Shown here: positions 7,867-17,176 of the stretch, piece by piece | Numbering within the stretch: position 1 is the stretch's first letter | How the letters are laid out: every line of letters begins with the position of its first letter | Assembly (NCBI RefSeq): GCF_008369935.1 | Contig: NZ_VTUZ01000029.1 | Span: 62,001-126,000 of the forward strand | Origin: Paraburkholderia panacisoli | GTDB taxonomy: Bacteria > Pseudomonadota > Gammaproteobacteria > Burkholderiales > Burkholderiaceae | Length of the DNA: 64,000 bases | Direction: 5' to 3' | The notes under the pieces: generated by a model | Seen by the model: only the letters and a program-made list of their open reading frames with translations | Databases searched by the model: none | What the model was told of the DNA's origin: nothing | Position numbers and translations under genes: made by a program

Positions 7867-8612
7867 GGCGCGTCCTTATGAGTGCCGCCCGTGGGCGGCG
7901 CCTCGCCGCTGGCCACGGCCAGCTTGTAGCCGCGTCCCCAGACGGTGAGGATGCGCTCGGGCTGGGCCGGATCGGCTTCGATCTTCGCGCGCAGCCGGTT
8001 GATGTGGGTGTTGACGGTGTGCTCGTAGCCCTCGTGCTGATAGCCCCACACGGCATTGAGCAGGTCCATCCGCGAGAACACCTTGCCGGGATGCTGCGCG
8101 AAGAAATACAGCAGGTCGAATTCGCGCGGCGTCAGTTCGATCGGCGTGCCGTCGACGGCGGCCTCGCGTGTCAGCGGGTCGATCGTCAGTCCGGCGATAC
8201 GCAGGCTGCCCGCGTCGATGCGCGAGTCCTTCGCCAGCGCCTCGACGCGCCGCAGCAGCGCCTTCACGCGCGCCACCAGTTCGAGCACCGAGAACGGCTT
8301 GGCCAGATAGTCGTCGGCGCCCAGTTCGAGGCCGAGAATGCGGTGCACTTCGCTCGACCGCGCGCTGGTGATGATGATCGGCGTATAGCGCGTCATCGCC
8401 CGCGCGCGCCGGCAGATTTCCAGCCCGTCGACGCCGGGCAGCATCAGATCGAGGATCAGCGCGTCCCAGCCGCCTTGCTCCAGCAGGCGCAGCCCTTCGT
8501 TGCCGTCGGCGCTGTGCACGACTTCGTAACGTTCATCGCGCAGATGAAGGCTCAGCACGTTGGCGATGTCGACGTCGTCTTCGACGATCAGGATGCGCTT
8601 CGGTTGGTCCAT
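7863..8612 (-). CDS. OmpR/PhoB-family response regulator
   Basis: The 249-residue protein has a receiver domain (acidic pair at residues 11-12, phospho-acceptor Asp55 in LILDLMLPG, Lys105 in AKPFS) and a C-terminal winged helix with ELTPREFDLLYFF and a recognition helix region around THINRLRAKIE and VWGRGYKL. It is the cognate partner of the downstream kinase, which overlaps it by four bases. The 230-base gap to msrB is the shared divergent control region; I could not pick out a confident pair of direct repeats for the regulator there. The functional link to msrB is therefore positional only. Confidence 0.93.
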   Translation of the reverse strand: MDQPKRILIVEDDVDIANVLSLHLRDERYEVVHSADGNEGLRLLEQGGWDALILDLMLPGVDGLEICRRARAMTRYTPIIITSARSSEVHRILGLELGADDYLAKPFSVLELVARVKALLRRVEALAKDSRIDAGSLRIAGLTIDPLTREAAVDGTPIELTPREFDLLYFFAQHPGKVFSRMDLLNAVWGYQHEGYEHTVNTHINRLRAKIEADPAQPERILTVWGRGYKLAVASGEAPPTGGTHKDAP

Positions 8613-8842
8613 GGAGGGCTTCGGGTGCCTGAAGGAACGTGAAGGGAACGTGATTCGGCGCGCTGGCGGACGACCCCTCAGCCGACGCGGGCCGTGGCGT
8701 CATTGTGCAAAATTTTCGGGCGGCGAGTTATCACATTTAATTTAACTTTTCGTGAGGACTTCGACATCGGCGGTGTCCTACGATGACGCCACTTTTCGTC
8801 ACTTCGCGCAACTACGCACGAACACTCATCAAGGGGCTCATC

Positions 8843-9355
8843 ATGCAATGCAGAAGGCGCTTCCTTTTTTCAGGCGCGGCGGCGCTCGCCGCGCTGGCCG
8901 CCGCAAGCCGCTGGCGGCCGGTGACCGCCGCCGCGGCACAGTCCGGCGCGCCATCCGAAAGCTTCGAAGTCACCCGCACGGACGCGCAATGGCGCCAGTC
9001 GCTGACGCCGGCTCAGTATGCCGTACTCCGCCACGAAGGCACCGAGCGGCCATACAGCAGTCCGCTGAACGACGAGCATCGCGCGGGCGTATTTGCCTGC
9101 GCGGGATGCCGGCTCGATCTGTTCGCGTCGCACACGAAATTCGACAGCCATACCGGCTGGCCGAGTTTCTGGGCGCCGCTCGATCATGCCGTGGCGACCC
9201 GCGAGGACCGCTCGTTCGGCGTATCGCGCACGGAAGTGCATTGCCGGCGCTGCGGCGGCCATCTCGGTCACGTGTTCGACGACGGCCCGCCGCCGACCGG
9301 CCTGCGCTACTGCATGAACGGCGTCGCACTGATGTTTACCCCGGCTGCCGCCTGA
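8843..9355 (+). CDS. msrB: Exported peptide-methionine (R)-S-oxide reductase
   Basis: The 170-residue protein reduces methionine-R-sulfoxide. It has the MsrB fold marks GVFACAGC and CRRCGGHLGHVF (two CxxC zinc pairs), FDSHTGWPSFW, and the catalytic cysteine in LRYCMNG. The start at 8843 follows AAGGGG and opens with a twin-arginine-like signal (RRRFLFSGAAALAALAA), so the enzyme is probably exported to the periplasm; cytosolic MsrB proteins lack this. It is the first gene of an msrB, dipZ-like, msrA series and is divergent from the two-component system. The longer frame from 8783 lacks a comparable start site. Confidence 0.92.
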   Translation: MQCRRRFLFSGAAALAALAAASRWRPVTAAAAQSGAPSESFEVTRTDAQWRQSLTPAQYAVLRHEGTERPYSSPLNDEHRAGVFACAGCRLDLFASHTKFDSHTGWPSFWAPLDHAVATREDRSFGVSRTEVHCRRCGGHLGHVFDDGPPPTGLRYCMNGVALMFTPAAA

Positions 9356-9404
9356 GCCGGCCCACTCCCGCTGAACGACCCGCACTCCCACGCCCGGAAT
9401 CGCC

Positions 9405-11294
9405 ATGCTACTCATCGTTCTCGCCTATCTCGGCGGCGCCCTCACGATCCTCAGCCCCTGCATCCTGCCAGTGCTGCCGTTCGTTTTCGCGCGCGCCGAT
9501 CAACCGTTCGTCCGCAGCGGCCTGCCCTTGCTCGCCGGCATGGCGCTGACGTTCGCTCTCGTCGCGACGCTGGCCGCCGTCGGCGGCGGCTGGGTCACGC
9601 AGGCCAACCAGTATGGCCGCTGGCTCGCGATCGCGTTGCTCGCCATCTTTGGCCTGACGCTGCTGCTGCCGCGTTTCGCCGATCATCTGATGCGCCCGTT
9701 CGTGAGCGCCGGCAACCGGCTGTCGAACTTCGCGCAAGCCGACGGTCAGCAGGCTCGCGCGGGCTCGTCGTTTCTGCTGGGCATCGCGACCGGCCTGCTG
9801 TGGGCGCCGTGCGCCGGCCCGATTCTCGGGCTGGTGCTGACCGGCGCGGCGCTGCGCGGCGCGAGCGTCGGCACCACGCTGTTGCTCGCGGCCTATGCGG
9901 CCGGCGCCGCGACTTCGCTCGCGGTGGCGCTGCTGATCGGCGGCCGGGTGTTCACGGCGATGAAGCGCTCGCTCGGCGCGGGTGAATGGATTCGCCGTGG
10001 AATCGGCGCGGCGATGCTGCTCGGCGTCGTGGCGATCTCGCTCGGTCTCGACACCGGCGTGCTGGCGCGCGTGTCGACGATCGCCACCGGCGGTCTCGAA
10101 CAGAAGCTGGTCGATAGGCTCTCGCCCGCCGCGCAGCCGGTGAAGCCGGCCGTGGCGGACAACGGCGGCGCGATGACGGCCGGCAACACGCCGGCCATCG
10201 CGGCTGCCGATGCCAAAGCCAACGGCAATGCCGATGCCAACGCGAGCACACCCACCGCCGGCGCATCCGCTTCGATGATGCGCGCGACGCACGCCATTTC
10301 TGGCGACGCTGCGCCGCTGCCCGTCGAAGGCGTGCTGCCGTCGCTGGACGGCGCGGTTCAGTGGCTGAATTCGCCGCCGCTGACCACTCGGGACTTACGC
10401 GGCAAGGTCGTGCTGGTCGACTTCTGGACTTACTCGTGCATCAACTGCCTGCGTTCGCTGCCATATGTGAAAGCGTGGGCGCAGAAGTACAAGGACCAGG
10501 GGCTCGTCGTGATCGGCGTGCACGCGCCGGAGTTCGCGTTCGAACGCAATATCGACAACGTGAAGAAGGCCACGCACGACCTCGGCGTCGACTACCCCGT
10601 GGCGATCGACAATAACTACGCGATCTGGCGCGCGCTGAACAACCAGTACTGGCCGGCGCACTATTTCGTCGACGCGCAAGGTCAGATCCGCTACCACCAT
10701 TTCGGTGAAGGCGACTACGCGGAATCGGAGAAGGTGATCCAGCAACTGCTCGCCGAAGCAGGGCATACGAGTGCGACGAAGGTCTCGCTCGGCATCGCGG
10801 GCACGAGCGCGCAAGGCGTGCAGGCAGCGGCCGATAACGCCGATCTGCAATCGACCGAAACCTACATCGGCTATCAGCGCGCGGAGAACTTCGCGTCGCC
10901 CGGCGGCCAGGCGCAGGACAAGGTGCGCACGTACACAGCGCCGTCGCAGCCCGGCGTCAACGATTGGGGATTGGCCGGCGCATGGAAGGTCGGCGCCGAG
11001 CAAGCAAGCCTCGCGGCGGCGAACGGGCGCATCGTGTATCGCTTTCATGCGCGCGATCTGCATCTGGTGCTCGGCCCGGGCAAGGACGGCAAGCCGGTGC
11101 GCTTCCGCGTGAGCGTGGATGGCGCGGCGCCCGGCGCAGCACACGGCGCCGACAGCGCCGCCGACGGCAGCGGCACGGTGACCGAACAGCGCCTCTACCA
11201 GCTCGTGCGGCAAAGCGGAGATGTGACGGACCACACGTTCTCGATCGAGTTTCTCGATCCGGGCGTGCAGGCGTATGCATTCACGTTCGGCTGA
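9405..11294 (+). CDS. DipZ-like thiol transporter: CcdA membrane domain fused to thioredoxin and C-terminal domain
   Basis: The 629-residue protein starts with a CcdA/DsbD-type six-helix membrane domain (residues 1-225) bearing the redox cysteines in LSPCILPVLP and WAPCAGPILG. An alanine-rich linker of about 70 residues follows, then a TlpA-like thioredoxin domain (about 320-455) with the CINC active site in WTYSCINCLRS, and a C-terminal beta-rich domain as in mycobacterial DipZ. It should carry electrons from cytosolic thioredoxin to periplasmic thiol enzymes. Lying between two exported methionine sulfoxide reductases, it is the obvious electron donor for both. Start ATG at 9405, 49 bases after msrB. 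Confidence 0.9.
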   Translation: MLLIVLAYLGGALTILSPCILPVLPFVFARADQPFVRSGLPLLAGMALTFALVATLAAVGGGWVTQANQYGRWLAIALLAIFGLTLLLPRFADHLMRPFVSAGNRLSNFAQADGQQARAGSSFLLGIATGLLWAPCAGPILGLVLTGAALRGASVGTTLLLAAYAAGAATSLAVALLIGGRVFTAMKRSLGAGEWIRRGIGAAMLLGVVAISLGLDTGVLARVSTIATGGLEQKLVDRLSPAAQPVKPAVADNGGAMTAGNTPAIAAADAKANGNADANASTPTAGASASMMRATHAISGDAAPLPVEGVLPSLDGAVQWLNSPPLTTRDLRGKVVLVDFWTYSCINCLRSLPYVKAWAQKYKDQGLVVIGVHAPEFAFERNIDNVKKATHDLGVDYPVAIDNNYAIWRALNNQYWPAHYFVDAQGQIRYHHFGEGDYAESEKVIQQLLAEAGHTSATKVSLGIAGTSAQGVQAAADNADLQSTETYIGYQRAENFASPGGQAQDKVRTYTAPSQPGVNDWGLAGAWKVGAEQASLAAANGRIVYRFHARDLHLVLGPGKDGKPVRFRVSVDGAAPGAAHGADSAADGSGTVTEQRLYQLVRQSGDVTDHTFSIEFLDPGVQAYAFTFG

Positions 11295-11351
11295 TCTGAA
11301 CCGGACGGCATCAATCAACCACGATCTATGACTATTTGAGGAACCGACATC

Positions 11352-12095
11352 ATGAACACGACATCTGCCATCAAGGCTTCCTTGCGCAAGCGCTCGACCC
11401 TCGCCCGGGTCGCGGGTTGTGTCGCGATTGCGGCAAGCGTGCTGGCCGCGCAACGCATCGCCAATTCAGCCGAAGCGGCGACGAAGATTCCACCGCCCGT
11501 TCAGGACGAACAGGTCGGCGCCACGCATAGCGAAACCGCGGTGCTGGCGGGCGGCTGCTTCTGGGGCGTGCAAGGCGTATTCGAACACGTGCGGGGCGTA
11601 AAGCAGGTTGCATCGGGCTATTCCGGCGGCGCGGCCGGCACCGCGCAATATGAAACCGTCAGTGGAGGCGATACCGGACACGCGGAGTCGGTGCAGATCA
11701 CATACGACCCGACGCAGATTACCTATGGGCGTCTGCTGCAAATCTTCTTCTCGGTCGCGCACGACCCGACGGAGTTGAACTACCAAGGTCCCGACCACGG
11801 CACGCAATACCGGTCGGCGATTTTCCCCGCCAATGCGGAGCAGCGCAGCGTCGCGAAGTCGTATATCGCGCAGCTCGATAACGCGCATGTGTTCTCCCGG
11901 CCGATCGTCACGCGCGTGGAGGAGTTCAAGGGCTTTTATCCGGCGGAGAGCTACCACCAGAACTTCCTCGCGCTTCATCCGGACTACCCGTATATCGCCA
12001 TCAACGATCTGCCGAAGGTGAGCGGATTGAAGCGGATGTTTCCCGAGTTGCATCGCAACGATCCGGTGTTGCTGAAAACGGGTGCTTCATCGTGA
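11352..12095 (+). CDS. msrA: Exported peptide-methionine (S)-S-oxide reductase
   Basis: The 247-residue MsrA has the catalytic GGCFWGVQ motif near residue 68, the YSGG and TGHAE blocks, and the YHQNF segment near the C-terminus. A 44-residue N-terminal extension with a basic start and hydrophobic core (VAGCVAIAASVLAA) predicts export or membrane anchoring; ordinary cytosolic MsrA begins close to the catalytic cysteine. It reduces methionine-S-sulfoxide, complementing the MsrB encoded two genes upstream. A GAGGA site precedes ATG at 11352, 57 bases after the dipZ-like gene, so the three form one likely operon. Confidence 0.92.
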   Translation: MNTTSAIKASLRKRSTLARVAGCVAIAASVLAAQRIANSAEAATKIPPPVQDEQVGATHSETAVLAGGCFWGVQGVFEHVRGVKQVASGYSGGAAGTAQYETVSGGDTGHAESVQITYDPTQITYGRLLQIFFSVAHDPTELNYQGPDHGTQYRSAIFPANAEQRSVAKSYIAQLDNAHVFSRPIVTRVEEFKGFYPAESYHQNFLALHPDYPYIAINDLPKVSGLKRMFPELHRNDPVLLKTGASS

Positions 12096-12229
12096 GCGGT
12101 TGGGCGCTGCCTCGCGTAGGGATTTTCTCCTTGTGACGGCGCAGCGCCCCCTTTCCGGATCGACATAGGTGTGTCGCCGGTACGATCGTCGAGTCTGATC
12201 TCGACGACGACCGGCGACACGAACGTCCA

Positions 12230-12843
12230 TCAGAAACGATGCCGGATACCCGCCTGAACCAGCGTCTGCGAATGGCTGCTCGACGCCGTGGTGGTGTAGA
12301 TCTGCGCAAACGCACCAGGGCCGCTCGCGCGCTGGTAAATGCCCGTGAGGAACAGATCGGTGCGCTTCGACAGCAGATAGTCCGTGGCCAGCGTCACCTG
12401 GTTGTAGTGCGGTGAACGGCCGCCGGAGTAATCGCCCGCCGTGTACACATACGACACGCCGACGAGCCATGCAGGCGTAAAGCGCTTATACACGCCCAGT
12501 TCGCCGTTTTGCAGCCTGAGCCCCGACGAATCCGAGTAGTTGAACAGCACGTTCGTATAGCTCGCGAGCACGTTGACGAAGCCGAAGTCATAGTTCGCGC
12601 CCACGCCGAAGAAGCGCTGCTGGTCGGTGCCCGCGCCCGTCGGGCTCGTCACGAACGGCGAGCTGAAACCCCAGCCCGTGAAAGGCGGCGACATGTACCC
12701 CGAACCGAGTTGTTGAACCGGTTGGTGAAGAACATGTTGTCGTTGTCGCCGATGTGCGCGCCGAAGCCTGCGAAGAGATTGGCGGTTCGGCCCGCCGCAT
12801 TCGGACGATTGGCGGCGGTGCCGACCAGCATCAATTTTTTCAT
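12230..12843 (-). pseudogene. Broken Gram-negative porin gene
   Basis: A porin start (ATG at 12843 with a GGAG site, encoding MKKLMLVGTA) runs directly into an internal porin segment ending in NRFNNSVR, then shifts frame and continues as SPPFTGWGFSSPFV to a normal porin C-terminus ending in phenylalanine (IRHRF). Intact relatives, such as the one at 27228, have about 385 residues; here only about 200 remain. So the gene has a frameshift near 12690-12700 and large internal losses, including most of the signal peptide and many strands. It should not make a functional channel. Confidence 0.8.
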
Positions 12844-13313
12844 AAGGTCTCCAAATGAATTATTCGTCGAGGGCCGGTGCACGACTCAGATCGGATCAAC
12901 GGCATGACCCGCTGGACCTCGGTAGCGACCGGCTCTCAACAGGAGTTCGGAATGCAGTGTAAGTGCCGCCGGCTACGCTTTGTTATTCAAAATCTGCGGG
13001 GGCAATAGAAATTTGCTGAGTCGCTGGAAAGGCCGTCCACACGGGCCGAAAAGCGCGCGATCAACGTGCTCGGGAGCTAGTGATTACCCGGAGAGAAGGT
13101 GTTTCAGGGGGGAATGAACGGACAGGCGCAGGCCGATGGCCTGCTGTTCGGACTGCATGAACGCGCCATGAGCGACGATGCGCTAGCGCGCAGCTAGCCG
13201 TGCGGCCGCCTCGACGAAACGGTGGAGATACACGGCTAGCGGTTCGGTACGAAGAGTGGAGTTTGACGTCTGGTTACAGGTGCGCACAGGCGCGTGATGA
13301 AAAGCGGCTTTTC
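12844..13313. other. Intergenic stretch without a confident gene
   Basis: The 470 bases between the broken porin and the MFS exporter contain the porin's probable upstream region and no convincing gene. The only start with a good ribosome site (AGGGGGGA) is a 27-codon frame at 13114-13197 on the plus strand; it resembles nothing I recognise and may be chance. Confidence 0.5.
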
Positions 13314-14594
13314 TCAAGCGAGTGACCGGGCCGCTTCCGCATGCCTGGAACGCACCCAGTAATTGAGCCCAGCGCAGCCCACCAGCAGCAAGCCGGTGAC
13401 AAAAAACACCGGCTGCAACCCGAGATGCGCGCCAATCTGTCCGCCGATCAACGGCCCGACCACCTGCCCGCTGAACTGCGCGGACTGCAGATAACCCAAG
13501 GTCGTTCCCGACTGGCTTTCATCGACCGACTGACGCACCAGTTTCGCGATCGACGGCAACAACCCGGCGATCGTCATCCCCATCACGCCGCGCAGCAACG
13601 CGAGCTGCCACCAGTGCGTAACGAAAGCCTGCGGCAGCATGACCAGCGCCGTCGCAATCAGGCAGCCGATGATGACGTTCCAGCCGCCGACGCGGTCCGC
13701 GAGCGCCCCCAGCCGCGGCGCGGTCAGCATGCTGCCGAACGCGGACGCGGCCATCACGACGCCCGCCACGCGCGCAAGCTGTGCGTGCGGCACGCCCAAC
13801 TGGCCGATGTACACCGTGATGATTGGCTCGATCGACATGTTGGCGAGCAGCACCATCATCGCCGTGACGAGCAGCGCCGGGATTACCGCGCGATTGACGC
13901 TCACGCGGGTCGACGCTTTCGCGGCGAGCCGGTGCTGCGCGTCGACGGCCTTGTCGAAGTCTTCGCGCACCAGCAGCAGGGTCGCCACCGCGGCCACCGC
14001 GATCATCGCGCCGCCGACGAAGAACGTGCCGCGAATCCCGACCCAGCCAGGCAGAAAGCCGCCCACCAGCGGGCCGATCAGATTGCCCGCCAATGCGCCG
14101 ACCGACAGCACGCCGAGCGCCCAGCCGGCGCGTTCGCGCGGCGCCTGCGTGCCGATCATCACGATCGACGCCGATGCATAGCCGCCGATCAATCCGGCCA
14201 CCAGCCGCAGCGTGACGAGGTCGGTCACGTTGCGCGCGACGCCGATCAAGGACATCACCACCGCCATGCCGATCGCCGCGCGCACGAGCATCGGCTTGCG
14301 TCCATAGCGATTGGCGAGGCGCCCCCACAGCGGCGCGGTCACGGCGGTGCCGAAGAAGGTCGCGCCGAACGCGACGCCTGACCATTGAACCACCGCGGCC
14401 GGCGAGCTGGCGCCGAGCTGCTCGACGTACAACGGCAGAAAAGGCAGCAGCATGCTCAGGCTCACCAGGGTGGTGAACGAGCCGAACACGCAGACCGCGA
14501 GATTGCGTTGCCAGTACGCCGTGTTGCGTTCCGCGTAGCTGGATTGACTGGGCCGAGTCGCCGATGCGTCGAGCCGATTCGCCGGAGAGTTCAT
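13314..14594 (-). CDS. MFS drug-efflux-type transporter
   Basis: The 426-residue inner-membrane protein has about twelve hydrophobic segments and the MFS loop motif between helices 2 and 3 (PLWGRLANRYGRKPML), with a related half-motif in the second half (PRLGALADRVGG). The layout fits the DHA1 proton-driven multidrug efflux group (MdtG-like), but no substrate can be deduced. The ATG at 14594 is chosen because it fits the family N-terminus; an in-frame extension to 14678 reads through arginine-rich sequence unlike a membrane protein. It is a lone gene, convergent with nothing nearby, and is separated from the GntR gene by 260 bases. Confidence 0.88.
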   Translation of the reverse strand: MNSPANRLDASATRPSQSSYAERNTAYWQRNLAVCVFGSFTTLVSLSMLLPFLPLYVEQLGASSPAAVVQWSGVAFGATFFGTAVTAPLWGRLANRYGRKPMLVRAAIGMAVVMSLIGVARNVTDLVTLRLVAGLIGGYASASIVMIGTQAPRERAGWALGVLSVGALAGNLIGPLVGGFLPGWVGIRGTFFVGGAMIAVAAVATLLLVREDFDKAVDAQHRLAAKASTRVSVNRAVIPALLVTAMMVLLANMSIEPIITVYIGQLGVPHAQLARVAGVVMAASAFGSMLTAPRLGALADRVGGWNVIIGCLIATALVMLPQAFVTHWWQLALLRGVMGMTIAGLLPSIAKLVRQSVDESQSGTTLGYLQSAQFSGQVVGPLIGGQIGAHLGLQPVFFVTGLLLVGCAGLNYWVRSRHAEAARSLA

Positions 14595-14854
14595 GGGGTC
14601 GCTCAAGATGGTGGGACCGCGCCCGTGACGGCGCTGACCGCTTCCGAATGGATGGGATCTGAACATCGGGCAACCCAAGCCGAATCCGTCGACGCCCCGC
14701 TGTTGCAGCCTCGTTCATAGCTGAAGACTACGCAGGATCATCCATCTTGAAAAATGAATTTATCTGATCGGATCGATCTTATTTACTGATTTCAGTGGCG
14801 AAGTGAGGGCGTGCGCCGCGCGGGCCATAGCGCCGGCTCACGACGCTGTGTGGA

Positions 14855-15538
14855 TCAGGACTGAACCGGCCACGCCTGCTCGATCGCATGCAGCGCGCTC
14901 AGCACGATCGAGCGATTCAACGCGGCGGCGAGCGTGCCATCGCGTTCCGCATACGCCTCGCACAGCCGTTGATGGTCCGCGCACGAGCGTTGCAGGCGGC
15001 CCGGCAGCGTCGTGCTGAGGTGCCGCAGACGATTGGTGCGCATCCGCATCGAGTCGAGCACTTCCTTGAAGATGCCGTTGCGGCACACGCGCAATTCTTC
15101 GTCGCGGAACGCGACGTTGGCCCAGAAATAACCGTCGACGTCCCCTTGCGCGGCGACCTCGGCCAGACGCTGATGCGCGCGCCACAGCGACGCGATGTCG
15201 TCGTCGGTGGCGTGCTCGACGATCGCGAGCGAGACCTGCGCGTAGAGAATCGCGCGAAGCTGATAGATCTCCCGCACGTCCTTCAGATTGACCGCCGACA
15301 CACGAGGCCGCCGGCGCGGCGACCAGTCGACCAGTCCTTCGCGGCTCAGCACGAACAGCGCCTCGCGCGCCGGCGTGCGGCTCACGCCGAAACGTCTGGC
15401 GAGATCGACCGAGTTCAGATCGTCGCCCGCCGCCAGCCTGCCTTCGATGATCGCGCGCGCCACCCAGTCGACGATCTCCGCCACCGGCGACGCTTCGCCG
15501 TCGTCCGCGGGCGCGCTTTTGTCGACATCCTGGTCCAT
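14855..15538 (-). CDS. GntR-family regulator (FCD/FadR type)
   Basis: The 227-residue protein has a winged-helix GntR domain at residues 17-82 (DLARRFGVSRTPAREALFVL and LVDWSPRRRPRVSAV) and an all-helical FCD effector domain with the metal/ligand positions typical of the FadR group (FRDEELRVCRN, DHQRLCEAYAERD). Such regulators bind small organic acids. It is divergent from the MFS and MmgE/PrpD genes, with two short palindromes between them, so it probably represses that cluster until its substrate appears. ATG at 15538 with a GAGAGGA site. Confidence 0.92.
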   Translation of the reverse strand: MDQDVDKSAPADDGEASPVAEIVDWVARAIIEGRLAAGDDLNSVDLARRFGVSRTPAREALFVLSREGLVDWSPRRRPRVSAVNLKDVREIYQLRAILYAQVSLAIVEHATDDDIASLWRAHQRLAEVAAQGDVDGYFWANVAFRDEELRVCRNGIFKEVLDSMRMRTNRLRHLSTTLPGRLQRSCADHQRLCEAYAERDGTLAAALNRSIVLSALHAIEQAWPVQS

Positions 15539-15643
15539 CGCGTGTCCTCTCGTGAAAGCGTGCCGGGGCGGGCACAGCAGCGGATTCTAGCAAACCGCCG
15601 TGCTCGCCAGCGCCGCTGGTCCGACGCACCAAGCCGAATCAAG

Positions 15644-15716
15644 TGTATACATTTCTGCTCTCCACCTCTTGAATTTATCGAAGACATCGCATTATCATGC
15701 GTCAAGTGTCGACACT
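15644..15716. promoter_or_regulatory. Candidate GntR operators
   Basis: Two short palindromes lie in the divergent gap: TGTATACA at 15644-15651, within AGTGTATACATT, and AGTGTCGACACT at 15705-15716. Both share an AGTGT arm. FadR-subfamily GntR proteins often bind sites of the form GTnnAC inside A/T-rich arms, so these are good candidates for the operator pair controlling the MFS gene 48 bases downstream and possibly the gntR gene itself. Binding is inferred. Confidence 0.5.
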
Positions 15717-15763
15717 AAAGACAAAAAGCCGACACGCTGATTCCATACAGACCAGGAGACGTC

Positions 15764-17176
15764 ATGTACATGGAAAAGGAAGTCGCCGGGACCGCGCATG
15801 CCGCGCCCAGCGTGTCGGCGCGGCTCGACCGCTTGCCGCCTACGCGGTATTTCAGCGGCCTCGTGGTGCGCATTGCGATCGGCGGATGGTTCGAGTTCTA
15901 CGAAATGTTCATGGCCGCCTATATCTCGCTGGGCCTGATCGGCAGCGGCCTCTACCGTGCCACCACGGCGGGTCTGTTCGACGTGAACGGCTTCGCGAGC
16001 TTTCTCGGCTCGTTCTTCGCGGGCATGTTCGTCGGCACGGTCGCGCTGGGCGGCTTCACCGACCGCTTCGGACGGCGCGCAGTGTTCACCGGCGCGATGC
16101 TGATCTACTCGGTGGCGACCTTCGTCGCGGCGTTTCAGACCTCGCCGGAAGCCATGGACCTGTGGCGCTTTTTCGCGGGCATCGGCATCGGCGTGCAACT
16201 GATTACCGTCGATACCTACATATCCGAACTCACGCCGTATCGCGCGCGCGGACGTTATTCGGCCTTCAGCATTCTCGTCATTCTGACTTCCGTGCCGGTC
16301 GTCGCGGTGCTGTCGTATCTGCTGGTGCCGCACACGGTGCTCGGACTCGACGGCTGGCGCTGGGTGATGATCATCGGCTCGGCCGGCGCGATCCTGATCT
16401 GGTTCATGCGGCGCGGTCTGCCCGAGTCGCCGCGCTGGCTCGAAAGCAAGGGCCGCGAGGCCGAGGCGCACGCGATCGTCGATGCGATCGAGGCGCGCGT
16501 GATTGCGGAGACCGGGCGCACGCTCGCACCGCCGGGACTGGACGCGCCCGCGTCGTCCCGTGGCGAGCGAGGCTCGTGGGCGGAAATGTGGCAGGGCCGC
16601 TATCTCAAACGCACCGTGATGTTGTCGATGTTCAACTTCTTCCAGACCTTCGGCGTGTACGGCTTCGGCGCATGGGTGCCGGTGCTGCTGTACTCGAAGG
16701 GGATCACGATCACGCACTCGCTGCTCTATACGATGGTGATCGCGTTCACGACGCCGCTCGGCGCGTTCGGCGCGATGCTCTGCGCCGAACGCGTGCAGCG
16801 CAAATGGCAACTGGTGGGCTCCGCGATCGCAGTGGCGGTGGCCGGCGTGCTGTTCGGCATGGTGCGCGAGCCGGTGCTGATCGTGCTGTTCGGCGGCATC
16901 GTGACGATCGCGAACAACTGGATGATCGGCATCTTTCACACCTATCAGGCGGAGCTGTATCCGACCCGCATCCGGGCTCGCGCGGTCGGTTTCGTATTCA
17001 GCTGGAGCCGGGTCAGTTCGATCTTCGTGGGTTTCTGGGTGGCGGCGCTGCTCAAGCATTCGGGCGTGCCTGCCGTATTCGTGCTGATTTCGTCAGCCAT
17101 GCTTGTGATCGTCGTGATGGTCGGCCTGTTCGGGCCGCGCACCAACGGCGTTCGTCTCGAGGAGTTGTCTCAATGA
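15764..17176 (+). CDS. MFS metabolite:proton symporter
   Basis: The 470-residue inner-membrane protein has twelve predicted helices and motifs of the sugar/organic-acid symporter branch: FTDRFGRRAVF between helices 2 and 3, ITVDTYISELTPYRARGRY after helix 4, and LPESPRWLESKGR before the central loop. It is most like NiaP/aromatic-acid type carriers. As the first gene after the GntR operator sites and overlapping the next gene by ATGA, it presumably imports the compound that the MmgE/PrpD-family proteins process. An AGGAGAC site precedes the ATG at 15764. Confidence 0.9.
   Translation: MYMEKEVAGTAHAAPSVSARLDRLPPTRYFSGLVVRIAIGGWFEFYEMFMAAYISLGLIGSGLYRATTAGLFDVNGFASFLGSFFAGMFVGTVALGGFTDRFGRRAVFTGAMLIYSVATFVAAFQTSPEAMDLWRFFAGIGIGVQLITVDTYISELTPYRARGRYSAFSILVILTSVPVVAVLSYLLVPHTVLGLDGWRWVMIIGSAGAILIWFMRRGLPESPRWLESKGREAEAHAIVDAIEARVIAETGRTLAPPGLDAPASSRGERGSWAEMWQGRYLKRTVMLSMFNFFQTFGVYGFGAWVPVLLYSKGITITHSLLYTMVIAFTTPLGAFGAMLCAERVQRKWQLVGSAIAVAVAGVLFGMVREPVLIVLFGGIVTIANNWMIGIFHTYQAELYPTRIRARAVGFVFSWSRVSSIFVGFWVAALLKHSGVPAVFVLISSAMLVIVVMVGLFGPRTNGVRLEELSQ

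Noticed and set aside
13114..13197. 27-codon frame with a purine-rich ribosome site
   Set aside because: Too short and unlike any known small protein; kept only as a note in the intergenic entry.
15697..17172. Open frame continuous with MmgE/PrpD protein 1 for 2.8 kb, suggesting a 943-residue fusion
   Set aside because: The upstream half is arginine-rich, lies out of frame under the well-supported MFS gene, and the ATGA junction at 17173 has its own ribosome site.
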